DNA of 5,266 nucleotides, taken from contig CAIXFB010000264.1 of the NCBI GenBank assembly GCA_903918595.1, positions 1-5,266 on the forward strand, written 5' to 3'. Shown here piece after piece: positions 1 through 5,266 of this stretch. Numbering within the stretch: position 1 is the stretch's first letter; each line of letters begins with the position of its first letter. Both the position numbers and the translations under genes were made by a program. The notes under the pieces were generated by a model. It was not told where the DNA came from. It saw only the letters and a list, made by a program, of their open reading frames with translations, and ran no database searches. The stretch comes from an uncultured Actinomycetes bacterium (lineage in GTDB: Bacteria; Actinomycetota; Actinomycetes; S36-B12).

Positions 1-816
1 GCATCACTCGTCGATCTTCTACACAGTTGGACGCCTCGTAAAGAACCTTCCGCGTTTGCTCGTTCCATTGGCGCGCGAGCGTTGGCTATTGAAGTGGGCG
101 TTGCTTTGTCATGGCTTTCCACCAAAGTGCTTGGCCAATATGAAGTCTTCACGCCAACACGAAATGCCGGTCGGCTGCTTTTGGTCGCACCAAATATCGT
201 CGAAGTCGAACAAACCCTTGAGGTGAATCCCCGGGATTTTCGGTTATGGGTCTGCTTGCATGAAGAAACCCATCGGGTTCAGTTCGCTGCGCACCCGTGG
301 TTAGGTGAATACCTGCGCGCGCTCACGATTTCCTTTCTGGAGATCTCCGATGTGCCTCCTCAACAACTTCTGCGTCAACTCACAAGTGCCGCGAGTAAAG
401 ATGACTCATCTGATGACTTTGAGCGGTCCTGGTTTGAGCGCATGATGAATGCAGAGCAGCGCGAGCTCTTTGATCGGGTGACCGCGGTCATGTCGCTCCT
501 CGAAGGCCACGCAGATGTTGTGATGGATGAAGTGGGACCACAAGTAGTGGGCTCTGTTGTTCAGATTCGTTCTCGTTTTCAAGAACGACGCACTAACCCC
601 TCCATGTTGGATCGAATGGTGCGCAGTGCACTGGGCATGGATGCGAAGCTTCGGCAGTACGCCGACGGTGCGGTGTTTGTGCGATATGTGGTTGATGAAA
701 TCGGAATGCCGGGTTTCAATCAGGTATGGCAAAGCGCAGAAAACCTGCCAACCCGAATCGAATTACATGATCCGCAGTTGTGGATCGATCGAGTTGCTTC
801 CGGAGTTGCTGCATGA
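1..816 (+). CDS. Zincin_2 (DUF2342) zinc-dependent metallopeptidase-like protein, 5'-partial
   Basis: The frame is open from base 1 to the TGA at 814-816, giving 271 visible residues. The true start lies outside the window; the family is usually around 350 residues, so perhaps 80 are missing. A TTG at 82 should not be taken as the start, because family-like sequence continues upstream of it. A zincin motif HEETH lies at visible residues 87-91, inside the family-typical context LWVCLHEETHRVQF. A second conserved block, LLEGHAD, has Glu168 as the probable third zinc ligand and His170 nearby. Both blocks fit Pfam Zincin_2 (formerly DUF2342; TIGRFAM 'putative hydrolase' / 'coenzyme F420 biosynthesis associated'). 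No signal peptide can be judged. Substrate and role are unknown for the family, and proteolytic activity is inferred from the motif only. Members sit directly upstream of tilS in actinobacteria, as M. tuberculosis Rv3626c does. The stop overlaps the tilS start by 4 bases, so the two are probably translationally coupled. Confidence 0.9.
   Translation, partial: ASLVDLLHSWTPRKEPSAFARSIGARALAIEVGVALSWLSTKVLGQYEVFTPTRNAGRLLLVAPNIVEVEQTLEVNPRDFRLWVCLHEETHRVQFAAHPWLGEYLRALTISFLEISDVPPQQLLRQLTSAASKDDSSDDFERSWFERMMNAEQRELFDRVTAVMSLLEGHADVVMDEVGPQVVGSVVQIRSRFQERRTNPSMLDRMVRSALGMDAKLRQYADGAVFVRYVVDEIGMPGFNQVWQSAENLPTRIELHDPQLWIDRVASGVAA
802..805 (+). promoter_or_regulatory. Ribosome binding site GGAG deciding the tilS start
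   Basis: GGAG lies 7 bases before the ATG at 813, inside the last codons of the upstream gene. It supports ATG 813 over the TTG at 780, which would add 11 non-conserved residues (two of them a Cys-Cys pair) and lies deeper in the upstream gene. Confidence 0.7.
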
Positions 817-1835
817 GTTCGTTAGCAACGGTCGCGCTGCGCAACGACCTCAGCGCTTGTCTTGACGGAGTGGCACCGAATGCCCCAATCATCGTGGGCT
901 GTTCGGGTGGACCCGACTCGCTTGCACTGGTATCCGTTGCGGTGTGGGTGGGAGCCCATCAAGGGCGCCGGGTGATCAGCGCGACTATCAACCATCAGTT
1001 GCAAGAGGTGGCGGCTGAGGTTGCCGTGCAGGCGCAGGTGGCGAGTAAGGCTTTGGGCGTCGATGAGGCGATTGTGATTCCGGTCAACGTCGAGCTCGGC
1101 CAAGGCTTGGAGGCGGGTGCCCGGGCCGCTCGGTTAGCAGCGCTCGAACAGTTAGCAGCAGAAAAACAGGCAGGCGCTGTGCTCCTGGGTCACACGCTCG
1201 ACGATCAGGCCGAGACCGTTCTCCTTCGACTCTCCCGCGGTGCGGGTGCACGTTCTCTTGGTGCAATGCGAACCTGCTCAGGTATCTGGCACCGACCGTT
1301 CCTCGCTCAGCCGCGTTCTCTCGTGCACGAGGTGGCGCTGGAGGCCCTGTCTCCTTTAGGGCTGGAGCCGTGGAGTGATCCTCATAACCAGTCCCGGGAT
1401 TTTGCCCGGGTCCGGATTAGGGCACTACTTGCCGAGATAACTGCTGAACTCGGCCCTGGAGTGGTGATGGGACTGATCAGATCGGCAGAGTTGTTGCGCG
1501 ATGACGACGATGTCCTGTCTGCGTGGAGCGAGGGGGATTTCGCGGAAAAAGTGAATACGCAGGATGGCCAAGCATCGGTGGCGATCGCCGATCTCACAGA
1601 ACTGCCTCGGGCGGTCAGAACCCGAGTAATTCGCCTGATGTTCGAAGATGTTGCTGGTGTTGATGCGGTTTCGTCGGCCCTCACTTTTGAGCAAGTACGC
1701 ACCATCGACTCGCTCATTGTCAACTGGCACGGCCAGGGCGCAGTAGATCTACCCGGTGGTGTTCAGGCCACCAGAGAATATGAAAGGCTGACCCTCCTGC
1801 GGGGAAAATCGCGACACGAGCATAGGGAGCAATAA
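813..1835 (+). CDS. tilS: tRNA(Ile)-lysidine synthase TilS
   Basis: This 340-residue cytoplasmic N-type ATP pyrophosphatase uses ATP and lysine to convert C34 of tRNA-Ile2 (anticodon CAU) to lysidine. That switches both charging and decoding from Met/AUG to Ile/AUA, and the gene is normally essential. The PP-loop SGGPDS is at residues 31-36. The TilS-specific block GHTLDDQAET is at 126-135, followed by WHRPFL at 159-164. The DPHN...FARVRIR block, the counterpart of the conserved DxSN...RNRIR region, is at 189-203. Residues from about 220 to 325 fit the substrate-binding domain (AELLRDDDD, then LPRAVRTRVIR). The protein ends soon after, so the extra C-terminal domain of the roughly 430-residue E. 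coli enzyme is absent, which is normal for actinobacteria (about 320-340 residues). The start is ATG 813, which overlaps the upstream stop as ATGA and has GGAG 7 bases before it. hpt follows with no gap. Confidence 0.97.
   Translation: MSSLATVALRNDLSACLDGVAPNAPIIVGCSGGPDSLALVSVAVWVGAHQGRRVISATINHQLQEVAAEVAVQAQVASKALGVDEAIVIPVNVELGQGLEAGARAARLAALEQLAAEKQAGAVLLGHTLDDQAETVLLRLSRGAGARSLGAMRTCSGIWHRPFLAQPRSLVHEVALEALSPLGLEPWSDPHNQSRDFARVRIRALLAEITAELGPGVVMGLIRSAELLRDDDDVLSAWSEGDFAEKVNTQDGQASVAIADLTELPRAVRTRVIRLMFEDVAGVDAVSSALTFEQVRTIDSLIVNWHGQGAVDLPGGVQATREYERLTLLRGKSRHEHREQ
1824..1829 (+). promoter_or_regulatory. Ribosome binding site AGGGAG for hpt, inside tilS
   Basis: AGGGAG lies within the last codons of tilS, 6 bases before the GTG at 1836. 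It is the strongest Shine-Dalgarno match in the window and supports the GTG start directly after the tilS TAA. Confidence 0.75.
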
Positions 1836-2387
1836 GTGGATGCCCAGCACGTCGAAGGTGACCTGGCGCACGTCCTTCTCACAGAGGATCAGATTCACAC
1901 CCGCATTAAAGAGCTAGCTACCCAAATCGATGCGGACTATGCCGGCCGCGATCTGCTGCTCGTAGGAGTCCTCAAAGGCGCGATCATGGTGATGGCTGAT
2001 CTGGCGCGATCGCTCGAGCGCAGCACTGACATGGACTGGATGGCGGTCTCTTCCTATGGCTCGGGCACCACATCAAGTGGCGTCGTTCGAATCCTGAAAG
2101 ATCTTGAGTTGGATTTGACCGGGCGCAACGTGCTGGTGGTCGAAGACATCCTTGACTCAGGCCTCACCCTTTCCTGGCTTCTGAAGAACCTCACCTCGCG
2201 CGGTACCGAATCGGTAGAGGTGTTCACGTTGCTCCGCAAGCCCGATGCCATGAAGGTGCGGATCGATCCACGGTATGTGGGCTTCGACATTCCTAATGAG
2301 TTTGTTGTCGGCTACGGCCTCGATTACGACCAGAAGTACCGCAACCTGCGATGCGTGGGCACGCTCGCACCGCACATTTACACCTGA
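1836..2387 (+). CDS. hpt: Hypoxanthine(-guanine) phosphoribosyltransferase
   Basis: This 183-residue cytoplasmic purine-salvage enzyme transfers the phosphoribosyl group of PRPP to hypoxanthine or guanine, giving IMP or GMP. All type I phosphoribosyltransferase landmarks are present. LKG at 46-48 matches the PPi-binding loop, and SSYGSGTTSSG at 72-82 matches the flexible loop. The PRPP loop VLVVEDILDSGLTL is at 99-112, with acidic pair Glu103-Asp104 and likely catalytic base Asp107. Lys135 is the expected contact to the purine O6 atom. The purine-stacking segment F-V at 156-157 is followed by Asp163. Length is typical for bacterial Hpt. The GTG start follows the tilS stop with no spacer and has a strong AGGGAG 6 bases upstream, so the gene is co-transcribed and probably coupled to tilS. 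Preference for hypoxanthine over guanine cannot be read from the sequence. Confidence 0.96.
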   Translation: MDAQHVEGDLAHVLLTEDQIHTRIKELATQIDADYAGRDLLLVGVLKGAIMVMADLARSLERSTDMDWMAVSSYGSGTTSSGVVRILKDLELDLTGRNVLVVEDILDSGLTLSWLLKNLTSRGTESVEVFTLLRKPDAMKVRIDPRYVGFDIPNEFVVGYGLDYDQKYRNLRCVGTLAPHIYT

Positions 2388-2404
2388 GCTGCCCCAGGGG
2401 CGGC
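2388..2404 (+). terminator. G+C-rich hairpin just after the hpt stop (possible terminator)
   Basis: GCTGCCC pairs with GGGCGGC through 7 base pairs, one of them a T-G wobble, around a 3-base loop. It begins on the base after the hpt TGA. No T-run follows (the next bases are ACATCC). It is therefore not a classical intrinsic terminator, but U-less hairpins are common in high-GC actinobacteria. It might end or reduce the tilS-hpt transcript, stabilise its 3' end, or be chance pairing in G+C-rich DNA. Confidence 0.35.
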
Positions 2405-2502
2405 ACATCCACCCGTTACGCCGCTGGCGAACGAGACGCTTTGAGCGGTGCAATTCTGACCCTCCGGGCCCCCGACCGGCAGGCGAAGTGGGTGCGGCAC
2501 GT

Positions 2503-2508
2503 TACCGT
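2503..2508 (+). promoter_or_regulatory. -10-like hexamer TACCGT for a leaderless ftsH transcript
   Basis: TACCGT fits the actinobacterial -10 consensus TAnnnT and ends 6 bases before the GTG at 2515, so transcription would start at or next to the start codon. No convincing -35 is visible at the expected distance (about 2479-2485, CAGGCG-like), which is tolerable for actinobacterial promoters. The call is supported by the absence of a usable ribosome binding site: the only purine-rich stretch, AAGGGG at 2510-2515, runs into the start codon itself. The rest of the 127-base gap (2388-2514) has no ORF of note and no recognisable operator. Confidence 0.45.
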
Positions 2509-2514
2509 TAAGGG

Positions 2515-4452
2515 GTGAATATCAAGCGAATCGTGCGTGGCCCCATCTTCTGGATCGCGCTGGCCGTCGCGTTCGTCCTGATCGGTTCAAGTTTCTTATC
2601 CGGCGTGGGCGCCCCTGAAGAGGTCGACACCAGTGTTGCGATCTCGCGGATAAATGCTGGTGAAATTGATACCGCGACCATTATCGATCGCGATCAGGTT
2701 CTTGAATTGACGCTGAAGAACGGCGACATCATCCGATCGACCTATGTCACTGGGCAGGGCGTCGAGTTGCAGCGCCTCCTGCAGACCAAAGCTGACGTGG
2801 GCGCGCTGCCGGGTGGCTACAACGTGGTGGTGCCCTCAGACAACCTCCTCGTCACACTCCTCGTTTCACTCCTTCCCTTCGCGCTGCTCATCTTGCTCAT
2901 GGTGTTTATTTTCAGTCAGATGCAAGGCGGTGGATCGCGCCTGATGAGCTTCGGTAAATCAAAGGCGAAGATGATCACCAAAGACATGCCGCAAACTACT
3001 TTTGCCGACGTTGCTGGCGCCGATGAAGCGGTTGAGGAACTCGAAGAGATCAAAGACTTCCTCGCCGACCCTGCTCGGTTCCAGGCAGTGGGCGCGAAGA
3101 TTCCGAAGGGCGTGTTGCTCTACGGCCCACCCGGAACTGGCAAAACACTTCTGGCCCGCGCGGTCGCAGGCGAAGCAGGGGTTCCCTTCTACTCAATTTC
3201 CGGTTCAGACTTTGTCGAGATGTTTGTCGGTGTTGGCGCAAGTCGCGTGCGGGACCTGTTCGCCCAGGCCAAAGAGAATTCGCCAGCGATTATTTTCATT
3301 GACGAGATCGACGCAGTTGGGCGGCACCGTGGTGCAGGAATGGGCGGCGGCCACGACGAGCGTGAGCAGACGCTCAACCAAATGCTTGTTGAGATGGACG
3401 GCTTTGATGCAACCGGCGGAGTGATCATGATCGCGGCCACAAACCGCCCCGACATCCTTGATCCGGCGCTTCTGCGCCCAGGTCGCTTTGACCGTCAGAT
3501 TGCAGTAGAGCGCCCTGATCTCAATGGACGCGAAGCTGTGCTTGAGGTGCACGCCAAAGGCAAGCCCATGGCCGAAGGCGTTGACCTTCGCTCGGTCGCC
3601 AAGCGCACTCCAGGTTTCACTGGTGCTGACCTTGCCAACGTTTTGAATGAGGCAGCGCTGCTCACCGCACGCACCAACCAAACCCACATCACTGACGAGT
3701 CACTTGATGAGGCAATTGATCGCGTGATCGCTGGTCCGCAAAAACGTACACGCGTCATGGATGATCAAGAGAAGAAGATCACCGCATACCACGAGGCCGG
3801 CCACGCACTCGTTGCTGCGGCACTGCCCGGTAATGACCCCGTACACAAGATCACGATCATGCCGCGTGGGCGGGCGCTCGGCTACACGATGGTTCTTCCC
3901 GATCAAGAGAAGTACTCGACCACACGCAGCCAGATGCTGAACCAGATCGCCTACATGTTGGGTGGCCGCGCTGCTGAGGAATTGATTTTTCACGACCCCA
4001 CGACCGGGGCTTCTAACGACATCGAGAAGGCCACTGCAGTTGCTCGTGCGATGGTCACGCAATACGGCATGACCGAACGCCTTGGCGCTATCCGTTACGG
4101 AAAAGAGCAGGGCGAAGTTTTCATGGGTCGCGATATGGGCAATACCCGCGACTACTCCGAAGAAGTCGCTGCCGCCATTGATGAAGAGGTGCGTGGCTTC
4201 ATCGAGACCGCCCACCAGGAGGCCTACGACGTTCTCGTTGCCAACCGCGACGTTCTTGATGCACTCGTTCTGGAACTGCTCGAGCGCGAGACCCTCGACA
4301 GAGCAGATATTGCAAAGGTGTTCGAGGAATTGCAGCTGCGCGAGCCACGAGTTGCTTGGACGGGATCGGCTCGCAGAGCACCTGATACGCGTGGGCCTGT
4401 GCTCACACCGGCAGAGGTGGCCAGCCCAAATGGGAAGATCCCACATGATTGA
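2515..4452 (+). CDS. ftsH: ATP-dependent zinc metalloprotease FtsH
   Basis: This 645-residue membrane-anchored AAA+ protease forms hexamers that extract and degrade damaged membrane proteins and some regulators. TM1 is at about 11-29 behind a basic N-terminus. An extracytoplasmic domain (about 30-110) and TM2 (about 111-133) follow. In the AAA+ module, Walker A GPPGTGKT is at 204-211, pore loop MFVG at 236-239 with Phe237, and Walker B IIFIDEID at 259-266. The second region of homology ends in LLRPGRFDR, with likely arginine fingers Arg321 and Arg324. The protease zinc site HEAGH is at 426-430 and Asp502 in SNDIEKAT is the expected third ligand, so every catalytic element is intact. The C-terminal tail is short; M. 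tuberculosis FtsH is 760 residues with a long Pro/Gly/Ser-rich tail. An in-frame TAA at 2509-2511 rules out any earlier start. GTG 2515 gives the actinobacterial-type N-terminus MNIKRIVRGP, and the next GTG (2533) would remove it. The stop overlaps folE by 8 bases. Confidence 0.98.
   Translation: MNIKRIVRGPIFWIALAVAFVLIGSSFLSGVGAPEEVDTSVAISRINAGEIDTATIIDRDQVLELTLKNGDIIRSTYVTGQGVELQRLLQTKADVGALPGGYNVVVPSDNLLVTLLVSLLPFALLILLMVFIFSQMQGGGSRLMSFGKSKAKMITKDMPQTTFADVAGADEAVEELEEIKDFLADPARFQAVGAKIPKGVLLYGPPGTGKTLLARAVAGEAGVPFYSISGSDFVEMFVGVGASRVRDLFAQAKENSPAIIFIDEIDAVGRHRGAGMGGGHDEREQTLNQMLVEMDGFDATGGVIMIAATNRPDILDPALLRPGRFDRQIAVERPDLNGREAVLEVHAKGKPMAEGVDLRSVAKRTPGFTGADLANVLNEAALLTARTNQTHITDESLDEAIDRVIAGPQKRTRVMDDQEKKITAYHEAGHALVAAALPGNDPVHKITIMPRGRALGYTMVLPDQEKYSTTRSQMLNQIAYMLGGRAAEELIFHDPTTGASNDIEKATAVARAMVTQYGMTERLGAIRYGKEQGEVFMGRDMGNTRDYSEEVAAAIDEEVRGFIETAHQEAYDVLVANRDVLDALVLELLERETLDRADIAKVFEELQLREPRVAWTGSARRAPDTRGPVLTPAEVASPNGKIPHD
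4432..4437 (+). promoter_or_regulatory. Ribosome binding site GGGAAG for folE, inside ftsH
   Basis: GGGAAG lies within the final codons of ftsH, 7 bases before the ATG at 4445. It fixes the folE start and shows that folE translation begins on the ftsH message. Confidence 0.6.
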
Positions 4453-5065
4453 TTCCACGGATATTTCTCGGGTCTCTCTCGATGAAGATCGCCAGGTTGG
4501 CGCATACAACCCGGCGGGAGTTGAAAAGGCGATCCGAGATCTCCTCGTGGCGATCGGTGAGGATCCAGACCGCGAGGGCTTGGCAGATACGCCGGCGCGA
4601 GTCGCGCGCAGTTACGCAGAGGTTTTCGGTGGCGTGCATATGCGCGCCGAAGATGTACTGACCACCACCTTCGACATCGGCCACGATGAGTTGGTGTTGG
4701 TGAAGAACATCGATATGTATTCCACCTGCGAACACCACCTGCTGCCCTTCTACGGCGTGGCCCACGTTGGCTATATCCCGCATGCTTCGGGCCAGATCAC
4801 CGGACTTTCCAAATTGGCCAGACTCGTTGACGTGTATGCCAGGCGTCCGCAGGTGCAGGAGCGGATGACAACCCAGATTGCCGATGCACTCATGAAGATC
4901 TTGCAGCCGCAGGGTGCGATTGTCGTGGTTGAGGCTGAGCACATGTGTATGTCGGTTCGTGGGGTGCGTAAGCCTGGTGCGAGCACGGTCACCAGTGCGG
5001 TGCGCGGAACTCTGATGTCTGCAGCAACGAGGGCTGAAGCAATGTCTTTGATTCTCGGCCGCTGA
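4445..5065 (+). CDS. folE: GTP cyclohydrolase I (type IA)
   Basis: This 206-residue cytoplasmic, zinc-dependent, toroidal homodecamer converts GTP to 7,8-dihydroneopterin triphosphate and formate, the first step of tetrahydrofolate synthesis. Zinc ligands are Cys95 and His98 (STCEHH) and Cys168 (EHMCMSVRG). Active-site residues matching E. coli FolE are His97, Ser122-Lys123 and Arg126 in GLSKLAR, Gln138-Glu139, His166 and Arg172. The N-terminal block GEDPDREGLADTPARVA is family-typical. Having the full Cys/His/Cys zinc set identifies the zinc-dependent IA enzyme rather than FolE2 (IB). Length matches the roughly 202 residues of the mycobacterial protein. The frame stays open far upstream inside ftsH (to about 4082), but conservation begins only after ATG 4445, which has GGGAAG 7 bases before it. 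It overlaps ftsH by 8 bases and is followed after 13 bases by folP, so folate genes and ftsH probably share an mRNA. Confidence 0.97.
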   Translation: MIDSTDISRVSLDEDRQVGAYNPAGVEKAIRDLLVAIGEDPDREGLADTPARVARSYAEVFGGVHMRAEDVLTTTFDIGHDELVLVKNIDMYSTCEHHLLPFYGVAHVGYIPHASGQITGLSKLARLVDVYARRPQVQERMTTQIADALMKILQPQGAIVVVEAEHMCMSVRGVRKPGASTVTSAVRGTLMSAATRAEAMSLILGR

Positions 5066-5078
5066 CGGAATCGCTGCA

Positions 5079-5266
5079 ATGGAGTTGATCCGCCCTCATA
5101 GCGGTCCCGGACCGGTCATCATGGGAGTGCTCAACGTCACCCCTGATTCCTTTTCTGATGGCGGCAAACATCACAACAGTGCGGATGCCTCCTTGTACGG
5201 ACTCTCGCTGATCAACCAGGGGGCAACTCTGGTCGATGTGGGTGGGGAATCCACGCGACCCGGGGC
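5079..5266 (+). CDS. folP: Dihydropteroate synthase, 3'-partial
   Basis: The first 62 codons are visible before the window ends; the family is about 270-290 residues. DHPS condenses 6-hydroxymethyl-7,8-dihydropterin diphosphate with p-aminobenzoate and is the sulfonamide target. Signature 1, MGVLNVTPDSFSDGG, is at residues 15-29 with the metal/phosphate-binding Asn19. Signature 2, DVGGESTRPG, is at 53-62 with Asp53 and the Thr59-Arg60 loop-2 pair that contacts the pABA/sulfa pocket. The loop residues seen are the usual ones, and residues further on that are linked to resistance cannot be assessed. An in-frame TGA at 5049-5051 with no other start codon before 5079 makes this ATG the earliest possible start. 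A weak GGAA at 5067-5070 lies 8 bases upstream. Position after folE suggests the operonic FolP1 type, with folB and folK expected beyond the edge. Confidence 0.95.
   Translation, partial: MELIRPHSGPGPVIMGVLNVTPDSFSDGGKHHNSADASLYGLSLINQGATLVDVGGESTRPG

Noticed and set aside
780..812. Earlier TTG start for tilS
   Set aside because: It would add 11 residues unlike TilS N-termini. ATG 813 has GGAG at the right distance and the usual ATGA overlap.
1393..1410. Two CCCGGG palindromes around a 6-base spacer, which can form a hairpin
   Set aside because: It encodes part of the conserved RDFARVR segment of TilS and is explained by codon content. There is no sign of a regulatory role.
2441..2446. TTGAGC as a -35 box upstream of ftsH
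   Set aside because: No TAnnnT lies 16-18 bases downstream (that region is CCGGGC-like), and it is too far from the TACCGT hexamer.
2414..2505. CGTTAC occurring twice in the hpt-ftsH gap (2414-2419 and 2500-2505)
   Set aside because: A six-base repeat in 127 bases is weak, and the flanks differ. It is not enough to propose an operator.
4082..4444. Extension of the folE frame 121 codons upstream into ftsH
   Set aside because: The added residues are low-complexity Ser/Arg/Pro-rich sequence from the wrong frame of ftsH. Family similarity begins just after ATG 4445, which has its own ribosome binding site.
3700..4509. A 269-codon open frame on the minus strand opposite ftsH and the start of folE
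   Set aside because: It lies antisense to a fully conserved FtsH region and shows no recognisable motif. Long antisense frames are common opposite G+C-rich coding DNA.
4403..4942. A 179-codon minus-strand frame opposite folE
   Set aside because: It is a shadow of folE with no recognisable domain.
1..5266. A new defence, mobile or RNA-based system
   Set aside because: All six reading frames that carry conserved sequence are recognised families in a common actinobacterial order. I saw no terminal repeats, arrays, integrase fragments or tRNA-like folds, and only one gap longer than 100 bases.

Overview
The window looks like a piece of chromosome from a mid-GC actinobacterium (Actinomycetia). 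G+C is roughly 57%, from a hand count of one line only. The assignment rests on gene content and order: a Zincin_2/DUF2342 protein, then tilS, hpt, ftsH, folE and folP, all on the plus strand. The same families in much the same order occur in Mycobacterium tuberculosis (Rv3626c, Rv3625c, Rv3624c, then ftsH, folE and folP1 as Rv3610c, Rv3609c and Rv3608c). In that genome a block of other genes separates hpt from ftsH. Genus cannot be decided from this sequence.

Layout: 1-816 is the 3' part of a zinc-metallopeptidase-like gene with its 5' end outside the window. tilS (813-1835) overlaps it by 4 bases (ATGA). hpt (1836-2387) begins on the base after the tilS stop. Positions 2388-2514 form the only real intergenic gap. 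It holds a short G+C-rich hairpin and a TAnnnT -10-like hexamer placed for a leaderless ftsH mRNA. ftsH (2515-4452) is a full-length membrane AAA+ protease. folE (4445-5065) starts 8 bases before the end of ftsH. folP (5079 to the right edge) is cut off after 62 codons.

How the genes relate: TilS makes lysidine at the tRNA-Ile2 anticodon, so that isoleucine is read at AUA. Hpt salvages hypoxanthine/guanine into IMP/GMP. FtsH does membrane-protein quality control. FolE turns GTP into 7,8-dihydroneopterin triphosphate, the first step of folate synthesis, and FolP condenses pterin with p-aminobenzoate further down that pathway. The tight junctions suggest two translationally coupled blocks, Zincin_2-tilS-hpt and ftsH-folE-folP, with a possible promoter between them.

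I found no mobile element, CRISPR array, RNA gene or clearly new system. The points most worth checking are the conserved metallopeptidase of unknown function and the way ftsH starts without a spaced ribosome binding site.
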